A stretch of 16,040 nt of DNA from an uncultured Oscillospiraceae bacterium (GCA_948616425.1 CAPGBJ010000004.1:1-16040); one strand, 5' to 3'. Counted from the first letter of the stretch, positions 7,192-15,080 are shown. A program made the numbers and translations. The notes: generated by a model from the letters alone, not told the origin.

Positions 7192-8093
7192 GTAAGCGGT
7201 TAGAGACGGTCTTCGCCGGTGTGACCTTTAAAAACCCGGTGGCCCTGGCCTCGGGGACCTGCGGCTTTGGAAGGGAGTTCAACGAGTACTTTGACATTCA
7301 AAAGCTAGGCGGTCTGTGCTCCAAAGGGCTGACCCTCCGCCCCTGCCTGGGCAACGACGGTATCCGGGTGTGGGAGACCGCCAGCGGTGTGATGAACAGC
7401 GTGGGCATGGAGAATCCTGGGGTGCAGCATTTCATTGAATGCGACCTGGAGCGGATGAACGCCCTGGATCTGGTAAACATTGTGAACCTTGGGGGGCACA
7501 GTGAGGAGGACTATTTGGAGGGGGTGGCCTTACTCAACCAGCACCCCTTAGATCTGCTGGAACTGAACATCTCCTGTCCCAACACCAAGGCGGGCTGTAT
7601 GAGTTTCGGCCTCCAGGCGGAGGTCGCCCGGGACATTGTGCGTAAGGTAAGGGCCGTCTGCAAACACAAACTGGTGGTCAAGCTCTCTCCCAACGCGGAG
7701 AACATCACCGCCCTGGCCCGGGCCTGCGAGGAGGAGGGGGCAGACGGACTTTCCCTCACGAACACCTATCAGGCCATGGCTATTGATATTCAAAGACGCA
7801 GACCGGTCTTTGACAACGTCTACGCCGGTCTGTCCGGCCCGGCCATCAAGCCTATCTCGCTGCGGATGGTCCACCAGGTGGCCCATGCGGTGTCCGTCCC
7901 TGTGATGGGGATAGGGGGGATCACCACTTGGCAGGACGCCATTGAATTCATCATGGCCGGGGCCTCAATCATCCAGATTGGCGCCGCTAACTTTATGGAC
8001 CCCACCATAGCCCTGGACATCATCGACGGCATGGAGCGATTCCTGGAGGATAACCACATCACAAATATCTCTGAAATTCGGGGAGTAGTCTAG
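7188..8093 (+). CDS. pyrD: Dihydroorotate dehydrogenase, class 1B catalytic subunit (FMN)
   Basis: The 301-residue FMN barrel enzyme interconverts dihydroorotate and orotate. Motifs are NPVALASGTCGFG (16-28), SKGLTL with K46, NSVGMEN (70-76), ELNISCPNTKAG with catalytic Cys130, VKLSPN with K165, LTNT (190-193), the YAGLSGPAIKP loop (212-222) and the phosphate-binding region GIGGITTWQDA. Cys130 rather than Ser as the active-site base marks class 1, and the adjacent pyrK marks subtype 1B. The start at 7188 is set by the ATGA overlap with pyrK and by the family N-terminus; the frame extends further upstream inside pyrK, but that part is a shadow. It is the last gene of the plus-strand operon and is followed by the terminator at 8186-8216. 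No pyrE or pyrF follows, which is unusual for a biosynthetic cluster. Confidence 0.95.
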   Translation: MSKRLETVFAGVTFKNPVALASGTCGFGREFNEYFDIQKLGGLCSKGLTLRPCLGNDGIRVWETASGVMNSVGMENPGVQHFIECDLERMNALDLVNIVNLGGHSEEDYLEGVALLNQHPLDLLELNISCPNTKAGCMSFGLQAEVARDIVRKVRAVCKHKLVVKLSPNAENITALARACEEEGADGLSLTNTYQAMAIDIQRRRPVFDNVYAGLSGPAIKPISLRMVHQVAHAVSVPVMGIGGITTWQDAIEFIMAGASIIQIGAANFMDPTIALDIIDGMERFLEDNHITNISEIRGVV

Positions 8094-8185
8094 GCGCTGT
8101 TTGAAACATGGAACTATGCACAGTGCCGAGGGGATCGGAACGAACCTAAAGCTCCGTCTTGTAGTTCATACCAGAGCGGGAAAAA

Positions 8186-8216
8186 CCGCCGGACATCTCT
8201 GTCAGATGTCCGGCGG
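8186..8216. terminator. Bidirectional rho-independent terminator between pyrD and the GH112 gene
   Basis: Bases 8186-8198 pair perfectly with 8204-8216 (13 bp, five-base loop). On the minus strand the stem is followed by TTTTT, a good terminator for the sugar operon ending at 8239. On the plus strand it is followed by tctttat, a weaker terminator for the pyr operon ending at 8093. Confidence 0.85.
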
Positions 8217-8238
8217 TCTTTATGATGTTCTGGCATAC

Positions 8239-10401
8239 TTAAATTTCATACCAGCGGATCTCGTTGGCCTCCAAGTCCAGCGGGAAACTGGAGCCGTCCC
8301 CCCGGTAGACGGTGGTGGACTGGGGCTGGTAGGTGTTGTTGACCACACAGAACTTTCCGTTCTTCACATAGGCGTGGACATCCACATTGCAGTTAGAGGA
8401 CAGCCACAGGTTCAGCTCCCCCTCGCTGTGGGCGGACCAGAGTACCGCCCGGTGGAGCAGGCGGCTGTTCTCAAAGGAGTAGGGCAGGCCGGAGAGGTAT
8501 ACCGCCCGTCCGGAGCCGAAGTCGTTGGCCGCTAGCTGCACCTCCCGGTCCCGCTGGACCAGCACCTGGGTTCCCGGCAGGGCGTAGATGCTCTTTTTGC
8601 CCTCGCCGAAGTCCACCGCTCCGGTGCAGTCGGCCAGGATGAAGTGCTCGGGGTGCTCCTCCCAGTTGTACTTGTCGTAGTTGAGGGTGAATCCGGTCTC
8701 CTTCTCCACGCCCAGTACCCCGGCCAGCTGGAGATAGCGACCCTGGTACTGGTGACCCGTGGGCTCACCTACCCCGATGAAGCCGCCGCCGTTAAAGACG
8801 AACTTCTTTACCGCAGCGGAGATGGCCGGGTCCTCCCAAATCGCCCCGCCAGTGTGGGCGGTGTCCCCGTCTCCCACGTTGATGAGCACATCCACCCCGT
8901 CCAGGATTCCGGGGTCAGCCTTGAGATCGTCAAAGCTGATAAACTTCACGTCGTAGGGGGCACCGGACAGGGCCTCGATCACCCCAGCATAGGAGTAGTT
9001 CTGCTTTTGATACAGGGCGTGGTGGACCATGTGGCAGCCCCAGGACCGGGCGCGGCCCCAGCTGTTGAGGACGCCGACGGTTTTGACGCAGTAGGGGGTG
9101 GTCCCTTTGATGTTGTCATAGAGCTCCCGGAACTCGTGGCACACACACTCCACATAGTCGATAAACTCCGGGAACTGGCAGGCCAGCTTGAGGTAGCCGC
9201 CGTAGCCGATTCGATCAATCGGTTTCCGCAGAATGGCCCGGCGGGCGGTAACCCAGTTCTCCTTGGCCTCTCGGACGGGGTCGCCTCCCTTGTGGAAGGT
9301 GTCGGGGAAGAAGTAGGGCAGGAAACGGCCCTCGGTGTACTTTACCCCGGGGATGTCGGAGATCAGCCGCAGGGTGGAGCCGTTGCCCACACTGCCCACC
9401 ACTGCGTCCAGGCCGATGGTCTTGAACTCCTCCAAATAGGGTTCGGTGCCAACCCAGTGGTCCCCCAGGAACATCATGGCCTCCTTGCCCAGCTCGTGGG
9501 TGATGTCCACCATCTCCCGGGCCAGGGCGGCTACCTCCCGGCGCTGGAAGGCCATGAAGTCTTTGAACTGCTTGGAGGGCACCCGGTACTGGTTGTTGTA
9601 ATACCCCTGGTCGATGATGTACTCGGGGCGGAACTTGTAGCCCACCTCCTTCTCGAACTGCTCCAGGATGTAGGGGGAGACCGAGGCGGAGTAGCCGTAC
9701 CAGTCCACATACTTTTCACGCTTTAGCTCGTCAAAGACTAGAGTGAATTGGTGGAAGAAGGTGGTGTATCGGATCACATCCACATAGGGGTGGTCCGCGA
9801 TGAATCTGCGCAGCCGCTCCATGGTAAACTTCCGGGTCTTGGGCTGGCGGACGTCAAAGGTGATCTGGTGCTCGAAGTCCTTCCAGCCGTTGGTAACGGC
9901 GTTGTACATGTGGACCGGGTCCCAGATGAGATAAGCCAGAAAGCTGACGGTGTAGTCGTGGAAAGCCTGGGGGGCGTCGATGATAACGCACCCCTCCTCA
10001 TACCGCCAGGCATCTGAAGAGAGAGGCTCTCCCGTGGTGCGGTCCACCACCTCCCACCAGCGGTGTATCTCGTCTCGGGTGTTCACTTCCATCAGTTCAC
10101 CGCTGACCCCCTGCATCAGAGGGATGGACAGCGGCCCGCCGCTGGCGGTGTGGAAACCGGTCATAATATAGCACTGTTGGACCTCGTCTGGGTTTGCCTT
10201 GGCCCAGGCGTTGTCCTTGCGGGTGGTGTAGTAGGTGGAATAGACCTTGGCGTCTACCCCCTTCAGTTCCTCGGGATAATCGGTGCCATCGCAGTCCCGG
10301 ATGGCGTCCGCCCCCCATCGCTTCAGCAGTTCCAGGGTTTCGGGCACCACGTCCACATCGGTGGGGATGGTCACCCGGCCCGTCTTGTGTATATCGGTCA
10401 T
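8239..10401 (-). CDS. GH112 1,3-beta-galactosyl-N-acetylhexosamine phosphorylase (lacto-N-biose/galacto-N-biose phosphorylase)
   Basis: GH112 enzymes cleave beta-1,3-galactosyl-HexNAc disaccharides with inorganic phosphate, giving alpha-galactose-1-phosphate and GlcNAc or GalNAc in the cytoplasm. The 720-residue protein has the usual length and starts with the family N-terminus (GRVTIPTDVDVVPETLELL). The catalytic acid motif FLGDHWVGTEPY places the proton donor at D314, one position from D313 of the Bifidobacterium longum enzyme. Other family blocks are SYAGVIEALSGAPYDV, the GDGDTAHTGG loop, and FIGVGEPTGHQYQG of the glutamine-amidotransferase-like domain. The ATG at 10401 is preceded by GGGAGGA; a GTG at 10416 overlaps the stop of the upstream gene and is less likely. 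It is the last gene of the transporter operon, so the disaccharide is imported intact and split without spending ATP. A member of the same family, galactosyl-rhamnose phosphorylase, remains a possible alternative. Confidence 0.93.
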   Translation of the reverse strand: MTDIHKTGRVTIPTDVDVVPETLELLKRWGADAIRDCDGTDYPEELKGVDAKVYSTYYTTRKDNAWAKANPDEVQQCYIMTGFHTASGGPLSIPLMQGVSGELMEVNTRDEIHRWWEVVDRTTGEPLSSDAWRYEEGCVIIDAPQAFHDYTVSFLAYLIWDPVHMYNAVTNGWKDFEHQITFDVRQPKTRKFTMERLRRFIADHPYVDVIRYTTFFHQFTLVFDELKREKYVDWYGYSASVSPYILEQFEKEVGYKFRPEYIIDQGYYNNQYRVPSKQFKDFMAFQRREVAALAREMVDITHELGKEAMMFLGDHWVGTEPYLEEFKTIGLDAVVGSVGNGSTLRLISDIPGVKYTEGRFLPYFFPDTFHKGGDPVREAKENWVTARRAILRKPIDRIGYGGYLKLACQFPEFIDYVECVCHEFRELYDNIKGTTPYCVKTVGVLNSWGRARSWGCHMVHHALYQKQNYSYAGVIEALSGAPYDVKFISFDDLKADPGILDGVDVLINVGDGDTAHTGGAIWEDPAISAAVKKFVFNGGGFIGVGEPTGHQYQGRYLQLAGVLGVEKETGFTLNYDKYNWEEHPEHFILADCTGAVDFGEGKKSIYALPGTQVLVQRDREVQLAANDFGSGRAVYLSGLPYSFENSRLLHRAVLWSAHSEGELNLWLSSNCNVDVHAYVKNGKFCVVNNTYQPQSTTVYRGDGSSFPLDLEANEIRWYEI

Positions 10402-10412
10402 GTGTTCCTCCC

Positions 10413-10616
10413 TCACAGCTTGCGCTTTTCGCTCTCAAAGGGCTTATTGTAGATCATCAGGGCGGCCAGCAGGAGAATTACCCCCACAATCATCAGACCC
10501 AGGCCGGACAGTTTACCCGTCAGGGTCCAGCCGTAGATGACCAGCCCCAGCCCCACAAAGAAGAACAGGGCAATCAGAGTTACCCGCAGGCTGGTATGTT
10601 CTTTCCAGAATTTCAT
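10413..10616 (-). CDS. Small two-helix membrane protein in the sugar operon
   Basis: This 67-residue protein has a short charged N-terminus (MKFWKEHTSLR) and two hydrophobic helices of about 20 residues each (roughly 12-30 and 37-56). They are separated by a TLTGKLSG turn, and the tail is basic (NKPFESEKRKL). Both ends are therefore probably cytoplasmic. It lies 9 bases after the upstream permease and 11 bases before the phosphorylase start, so it is translated as part of the operon. I believe similar short uncharacterised membrane proteins occur beside such phosphorylase genes in Clostridia (possibly DUF6903), but I cannot verify this here. It could be a transporter accessory or stability factor; no function is established. 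Confidence 0.8.
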   Translation of the reverse strand: MKFWKEHTSLRVTLIALFFFVGLGLVIYGWTLTGKLSGLGLMIVGVILLLAALMIYNKPFESEKRKL

Positions 10617-10625
10617 GGCGTCACC

Positions 10626-11510
10626 TTATCCTTTCAGTCCGCCCACGGTCATGCCCTGGGTCAGCTTCTTCTGCACACACATATAGAGGATCAGGGTGGG
10701 CAGCATCACCAGCACCAGGCCGGCGTACATCCGGCCGAACTCCGCCTTAGATTGGGAGGCCTGCATCAGGTTCAGCAGGCCCACTGGGAGGGTTTTCTGG
10801 CCGGTGGAGCTGCTCATCAGGGTCATGGAGATGATGTACTCATTCCAGAAGGACAGGAAGTTGAACAGGACGATGGTGATGATGGAGGGCTGGGCCATGG
10901 GGAAGATCACCCGGATCATGGCCTGGCCGTAGCCTGCACCGTCGATGTAGGCGGCCTCCTCAAAGTCGTGGGGGAGGGTTGCGAAGTAGCCCGACAGCAG
11001 GTAGATGGTGAAGGGCAGAGCGGTGGCGGCGTAGACCAGGGCCAGCATGAACAGGTTGTTCAGGAAGATGGTCTTGCCGAAGAAGTAGTTCATCCAGCTG
11101 TCCCAGTCCCGCATCATCAGGAAGATGGGCACCACGATATAGTTCACATTGATAAACAGCCCGGCCATGAAGGCGGTGTTCAGGAACCTGCCCCCCCGGA
11201 AGCGGAAACGGGACAGGCAGTAGGCCGCCGGCAGGGCCACCACCAGCAGCAGCCCCAGGGCCAGTGCGGTGACAATCACTGAGTTGAGCATGTAGCTGCC
11301 CATTTGGGCGGCGGTCCAGGCCTCGTAGAAGTTCTGCCAGTAGAAAGAGGCGGGCATGGCCCAGGGGTTGCCGTAGAACTCGCTGTTCTGCTTGATGGAG
11401 GCCAGGAAGACCCAGGCCACCGGCACGATGATGACGATAGCCAGAGTGGCCAGTACCACGTAGATGAAGGCCTTGTACAGCGCGTCGCCTGAGGATTTCT
11501 TTTTTATCAT
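10626..11510 (-). CDS. Carbohydrate ABC transporter permease, MalG type
   Basis: This inner-membrane permease subunit has 294 residues and six predicted membrane segments, beginning with AFIYVVLATLAIVIIVPVAW (14-33). The cytoplasmic EAA loop that docks the ATPase is at 184-205 (EEAAYIDGAGYGQAMIRVIF). The C-terminus VGGLKG is typical of the MalG/UgpE group. The ATG at 11510 follows AAGGGGGTG. It starts 12 bases after the partner permease gene and shares its operon. It would form a heterodimeric channel with the MalF-type protein, fed by the lipoprotein at 12482-13876. No ATP-binding subunit is encoded nearby, so a shared MsmX-like ATPase elsewhere in the genome is expected. Confidence 0.93.
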   Translation of the reverse strand: MIKKKSSGDALYKAFIYVVLATLAIVIIVPVAWVFLASIKQNSEFYGNPWAMPASFYWQNFYEAWTAAQMGSYMLNSVIVTALALGLLLVVALPAAYCLSRFRFRGGRFLNTAFMAGLFINVNYIVVPIFLMMRDWDSWMNYFFGKTIFLNNLFMLALVYAATALPFTIYLLSGYFATLPHDFEEAAYIDGAGYGQAMIRVIFPMAQPSIITIVLFNFLSFWNEYIISMTLMSSSTGQKTLPVGLLNLMQASQSKAEFGRMYAGLVLVMLPTLILYMCVQKKLTQGMTVGGLKG

Positions 11511-11522
11511 ACCGGCACCCCC

Positions 11523-12398
11523 TTACATTTCCAGCACTTCCCGCTGTGTCACCTTGTTGACCAGGGCGGACAGCAGGAAGGAGAACAGGAAAATCACTAC
11601 GCCGGCGGCCATGGAATAGCCGTAGAGCCCGGCGTCCTTCTGGGCGTACATGAAGCTCAGGCCCACGTCGGACATGCCGGGGGCCACCATGGATTTGACG
11701 AACAGGAAGGCCATGTTGATGGTGGAGATGATGAAGAAGGTGAGGGTGGTGCGGATGTTGGTCCAGATCAGGGGCAGGGTGAGCTGGAAGAACTGGGTCA
11801 GCCGCCCCGCGCCGTCCAGTCCGGCGCTCTCATACAGGCTGGCGGGGACGGCGGACATAGAGGCCATGTACATCACCATATAGTAGCCGATGGCCTGCCA
11901 AACCATGGCGATGATGATGCTGACAATCACCATGGGCTGGGTCTTCCAGAGGATTTCAATGTTCCGCCCGGCGAAGAAGGTGAAGATGTTGTTCAGCATG
12001 CCGGTGGTGTCCGGCTTGTAGATGGCGGAGAAGATGCCGGCGATGACCACAATGGACAGGATGTTGGGGATGTAGAAGACGATGCGGAAAAAGTTCTGTC
12101 CCTTGATCTTCTCCCGAGTGAGGATGGCGGCAAAGACGATGGCGAAGAAGAAGGTGATGATGGTCACGGTGACGATGAGCAGGATGGTGTTCTGCATGGA
12201 GGTGATGAACTTTGTGTCCTTGAACAGGATTTTGAAGTTGCTCATCCCCACAAAGGTCTCGGTGGGAGAGTAGGCCCCCCGCTCGAAGAGGGACATGCGG
12301 AACACGTTCACCGTGGGCATGACCATGAAGAGGAAGAACAAAATGGCTGCCGGGGCCACGCACAGGGCGATAAACCGGCTGCGGCCTTTGCTGCGCAT
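11523..12398 (-). CDS. Carbohydrate ABC transporter permease, MalF type
   Basis: This 291-residue inner-membrane permease has six predicted membrane segments. The N-terminal one is FIALCVAPAAILFFLFMVMP (9-28). The EAA loop is seen as ASLYESAGLDGAGRLTQFF followed by QLTLPLI, the usual MalF/UgpA arrangement. The ATG at 12398 is chosen because it follows AGGAGA at good spacing; the same frame runs upstream to 12461 through the intercistronic hairpin and would add 21 non-family residues. It is the second gene of the operon, 83 bases after the binding-protein gene, with a hairpin in that gap that may set the ratio of binding protein to permease. Confidence 0.93.
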   Translation of the reverse strand: MRSKGRSRFIALCVAPAAILFFLFMVMPTVNVFRMSLFERGAYSPTETFVGMSNFKILFKDTKFITSMQNTILLIVTVTIITFFFAIVFAAILTREKIKGQNFFRIVFYIPNILSIVVIAGIFSAIYKPDTTGMLNNIFTFFAGRNIEILWKTQPMVIVSIIIAMVWQAIGYYMVMYMASMSAVPASLYESAGLDGAGRLTQFFQLTLPLIWTNIRTTLTFFIISTINMAFLFVKSMVAPGMSDVGLSFMYAQKDAGLYGYSMAAGVVIFLFSFLLSALVNKVTQREVLEM

Positions 12399-12424
12399 AG
12401 AATCTCTCCTTTCTCTCAAATTCA

Positions 12425-12459
12425 GGGCGGCGGTGAGCAGGTGCTGCCCACCGCCGCCC
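12425..12459 (-). promoter_or_regulatory. Intercistronic stem-loop between binding-protein and permease genes
   Basis: Bases 12425-12435 pair perfectly with 12449-12459 (11 bp). A further four pairs inside (12437-12440 with 12444-12447) follow after one mismatch. On the minus strand it is not followed by a T-tract, so it is unlikely to be a full terminator. In this position such hairpins commonly protect the 3' end of the abundant binding-protein message and reduce read-through to the permeases. Confidence 0.55.
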
Positions 12460-12481
12460 ACTTACGGCCTATGCGATTTTT

Positions 12482-13876
12482 TTATTTTACAACCAGGTTG
12501 GCCCGCATCTGGTCGCTGGCGGCCTTGATGTCGCTGACCCACTGGTCCTTGGTGAGCTGACCGCTGACCAGGGCGTTGACGGGATCGAGGAAGACCTCGC
12601 GCACGGTGCCCAGGCCGGCCACGGACTCATAGGCGGAGAAGATGCCGACCACGGCGCTGGCGCCGGAGTCATAGATGGAGTAGAACATCACATTGTCGCC
12701 CTCCAGCTTGCTGACAATGCCGTTGACGGGCTGGACCGCGCCGCCCTTGAGGAAGATGTCGACGGCCTTGTCGCTGTACACGAAAGCCACGAACTGCTTG
12801 GCGGCGTCGATGTTGGCGGCGCCGGAGGGGATCCAGATCTGCTCCAGGAAGGAGTAGCTGGCGCCAGCGCCGCCAGCCTTGACGGCGGGCAGGGCGCACA
12901 TGCCCCACTCAAAGCCGTCCTCACGGGGAGCCTCGGCCATCTCGCCGGGCAGCCAGGTGCCGTTGGGGCAGAACAGGGCCTTGTTGCTCAGAATCAGCTG
13001 CTGGTTCTGGCTGAAGTCGGTCTCGTTGGCCTGGGCGGGGGTGACGGGGTTGGTGTACTCCGCCAGCTTGGCGATGATGTCAAAGCACTGCTGGCCCTCG
13101 GGGGTGTCCCAGACGCCCTCGGCGTAGGAGGTGGCCTTGTTGAAGAAGTCGGGGCCGCCCACGGAGTACATCAGGGCGTACAGGAAAGCGTCAAAGTAGC
13201 CGGTGGTGGGGTAGGTGAACAGCCAGATATCCTCGGCCTTGGCCTTCTCGCCCAGCTCCCACATCTCGTCCCAGGTCTTGGGAACCTCCCAGCCCTTCTC
13301 CTGGAACAGGCCGGCGTTGTAGAACAGGCCGCAGGGGGAGTAGAACATGGGGGCCAGGTAGGTCTTGCCGTCGCCGTAGGGGTTGGTGGCGTTGGTGCCC
13401 ACCATGGAGGACATGACCTTGCTGGAGACGGTGGCGCTCTCGCCGGGAATGGTCATGCTCAGCACGTCGCTGATGTCGGCCATGAGCCGGTCCTTGATGA
13501 ACTGCTCGGTCAGGCCCTTCTCGCGGCCGGTGGCCAGCAGTACCACGTCGGGGTAGTCGCCGCCCTGCATGGAGGGGCCAATCACATCTTCCAGGTTCTT
13601 CTCCAGGGTCAGTTCCACCTCGATGCCGGTCTCGGCGGTGAAGGCGTCGCAGACCTCTTTCCACATGCCGGGGTAGGTGGTCTCATAGCCGGAGGACAGG
13701 GCGGCCAGCTTGATGGGGCCGGCAGGGGTCTGAGGGGTGCTGGCGTCGCCCTGGCTGGTGCTGGAGCCGCCAGCAGGGGGATTGTTGGACTTGGCGGGGG
13801 CGGGGGCGCCGCCGCAGCCGGCCAGCAGGGACAGGGACATTGCCGATGCAAGGAGCAAGCTGAGAATCTTTTTCAT
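12482..13876 (-). CDS. Sugar ABC transporter substrate-binding lipoprotein
   Basis: The 464-residue protein captures the sugar outside the membrane for the two permeases. The signal peptide MKKILSLLLASAMSLSLLAG ends in a lipobox, with the lipidated Cys at residue 21. A flexible Ala/Pro/Ser/Gly linker (about 23-48) is followed by a family 1 solute-binding fold beginning at IKLAALSSGYE. The segments MWKEVCDAFTAETGIEVELT and GGDYPDVVLLATGREKGLTE resemble the NgcE-type binding proteins for amino sugars and chito-disaccharides. That would fit a HexNAc-containing disaccharide, though the call is from memory of the family. The ATG at 13876 is preceded by GAGGAGG; upstream in-frame codons to 14101 lie in the promoter region and are not coding. 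It is the first gene of the operon and divergent from the AraC-type regulator. Confidence 0.93.
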   Translation of the reverse strand: MKKILSLLLASAMSLSLLAGCGGAPAPAKSNNPPAGGSSTSQGDASTPQTPAGPIKLAALSSGYETTYPGMWKEVCDAFTAETGIEVELTLEKNLEDVIGPSMQGGDYPDVVLLATGREKGLTEQFIKDRLMADISDVLSMTIPGESATVSSKVMSSMVGTNATNPYGDGKTYLAPMFYSPCGLFYNAGLFQEKGWEVPKTWDEMWELGEKAKAEDIWLFTYPTTGYFDAFLYALMYSVGGPDFFNKATSYAEGVWDTPEGQQCFDIIAKLAEYTNPVTPAQANETDFSQNQQLILSNKALFCPNGTWLPGEMAEAPREDGFEWGMCALPAVKAGGAGASYSFLEQIWIPSGAANIDAAKQFVAFVYSDKAVDIFLKGGAVQPVNGIVSKLEGDNVMFYSIYDSGASAVVGIFSAYESVAGLGTVREVFLDPVNALVSGQLTKDQWVSDIKAASDQMRANLVVK

Positions 13877-14014
13877 CGTTTCTAACCTCCTCAAATATTT
13901 AGGTACGTATATTCGGCCAGTTTTTGGCCTTATGAACATAGTATATATGTCTCGTGGCTGGGGAAACAGCCCTGTTCTTGCGAAAGTCTTTATAGATATT
14001 GCTCCTTTACACTT

Positions 14015-14042
14015 TGTATAATTTATGGGGAGATGTGTTGAA
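14015..14042 (-). promoter_or_regulatory. Candidate promoter of the sugar uptake operon
   Basis: On the minus strand TTCAAC (14037-14042) and TATACA (14015-14020) are separated by 16 bases. Both match the consensus only partly, as expected for an activator-dependent promoter. A second possible -10 (TATACT, plus-strand positions 13940-13945) has no good -35 box. The choice between them is not settled. Confidence 0.35.
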
Positions 14043-14139
14043 CCCTTTGGAGGTATTGGAGAGGGACGCCATTTTCTTTTGACTGTATCTGGGAATACCA
14101 CTAAAAATATGGAGATATTATCGGAAGAAATTTAAGAAG

Positions 14140-14168
14140 TTGCACAACGGCGGAAAAAGGTTTATAAT
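14140..14168 (+). promoter_or_regulatory. Promoter of the AraC-type regulator gene
   Basis: TTGCAC (14140-14145) and a perfect TATAAT (14163-14168) are separated by exactly 17 bases, a strong sigma-70-type promoter. Transcription would start near 14175, about 54 bases before the ATG at 14229. Confidence 0.75.
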
Positions 14169-14228
14169 GGAAAAGAGATTTGGAAGACATTCAATTTTCG
14201 TAAAATTGCGCAGTGTGGGGGGAGACGG

Positions 14229-15080
14229 ATGAGCAGTTACCAGTACAGCTTTTCCCGGACGGCGGCAGAGCCGCCGTCCAGCCGCGGGGCCCCGCGGCTG
14301 AGCTATATTTCAAAAACGCAGTATTCGGCTGAGTGGAACTCCAACCTCCATACCCACGGCTGCGCCGAGCTGTTTTTTATCACAGACGGCCATGGCCGAT
14401 TTCGGACGCAGCATGAGGAATTCCCTGTGGCCATCCATGACCTAATTGTAGTGAATGCCAATGTGCTCCATACGGAGCTGAGCCAGCTGGACAGCCCCTT
14501 GGAGTATATTGTGCTGGGTGTGGAGGGCCTGGAGGCCATGGGGGGCGCGGACGGCTACATCATGCTCCATTTGCACATCGGTTGGCGGGAACTGATGAGC
14601 TGTTTAGAACTGATGCTCCAGGAGGCGCAAGAGGCTCTGCCCAGCCATGAGGAGGTCTGCCGCCACCTGTTGGAAGTGGTGCTGGTCCGTCTGAGCCGTC
14701 AGGGGAGTCTCTGCCTGGGCTCGGAGTCGTCTGACCCCAGGGCCAGCCGGGAGTGCGCCTTGGTCCGCCGGTATATTGATAACCACTTTAAAGAAAACCT
14801 GAAGCTGGACCAGTTGGCTCAACTGGCCCATGTGAACAAGTATTATCTGGCCCACGCCTTCCGCCAGGAGTTTGGTACCTCCCCGATTAACTATCTCATC
14901 TCCCGCCGTGTGGAGGAGAGCCGCTTCCTTTTGCGGGAGACCGATCATAATCTCTCCCTCATTGCCCAGATGCTGGGTTTTTCGTCCCCAAGCTATTTCT
15001 CCCAGTGCTTCCGCCGGGTGGAAGGGCTCAGCCCTGTGGAGTATCGTCGTCAGCATCGGCAATCGGCCAAACGACTTTGA
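14229..15080 (+). CDS. AraC-family transcriptional regulator with cupin sensor domain
   Basis: The 283-residue regulator has an N-terminal cupin-like ligand domain (about 30-95, with H41 and H43 in NLHTHGCAELFF and the turn ANVLHTELS). A C-terminal AraC DNA-binding domain of two helix-turn-helix units follows (about 180-275). The first HTH includes KLDQLAQLAHVNKYYLAHAF. The second includes NLSLIAQMLGFSSPSYFSQC and ends in the family signature FRRVEGLSPVEYRR. The ATG follows GGGGGGAGA. It is transcribed divergently from the sugar operon, so it most likely activates that operon when the sugar or a breakdown product is bound. The ligand is not known from sequence. Confidence 0.93.
   Translation: MSSYQYSFSRTAAEPPSSRGAPRLSYISKTQYSAEWNSNLHTHGCAELFFITDGHGRFRTQHEEFPVAIHDLIVVNANVLHTELSQLDSPLEYIVLGVEGLEAMGGADGYIMLHLHIGWRELMSCLELMLQEAQEALPSHEEVCRHLLEVVLVRLSRQGSLCLGSESSDPRASRECALVRRYIDNHFKENLKLDQLAQLAHVNKYYLAHAFRQEFGTSPINYLISRRVEESRFLLRETDHNLSLIAQMLGFSSPSYFSQCFRRVEGLSPVEYRRQHRQSAKRL

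Larger units (their letters stand above)
13877..14228. promoter_or_regulatory. Divergent regulatory region between the sugar operon and the AraC-type gene
   Basis: This 352-base AT-rich gap carries both promoters and, probably, the regulator's binding sites. An inverted repeat AATAT-GGAG-ATATT (14106-14119) sits about 20 bases upstream of the regulator's -35 box and is a possible operator. The leader of the binding-protein gene is long (over 100 bases if the promoter near 14015-14042 is used). No gene or known riboswitch fold was recognised. Confidence 0.5.

Noticed and set aside
8644..9726. 360-codon plus-strand open frame opposite the GH112 gene
   Set aside because: It lies fully antisense to a well-supported enzyme gene, has a low-complexity Val/Gly/Leu/Asp composition and no family motif; it is a codon-bias shadow.
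10194..11282. 362-codon plus-strand open frame opposite the MalG-type permease
   Set aside because: His/Gln/Gly/Val-rich antisense of a membrane protein gene, without ribosome site or motifs.
13877..14101. 75-residue N-terminal extension of the binding protein
   Set aside because: The signal peptide with lipobox begins at the ATG at 13876 directly after GAGGAGG; the upstream bases are the promoter region.
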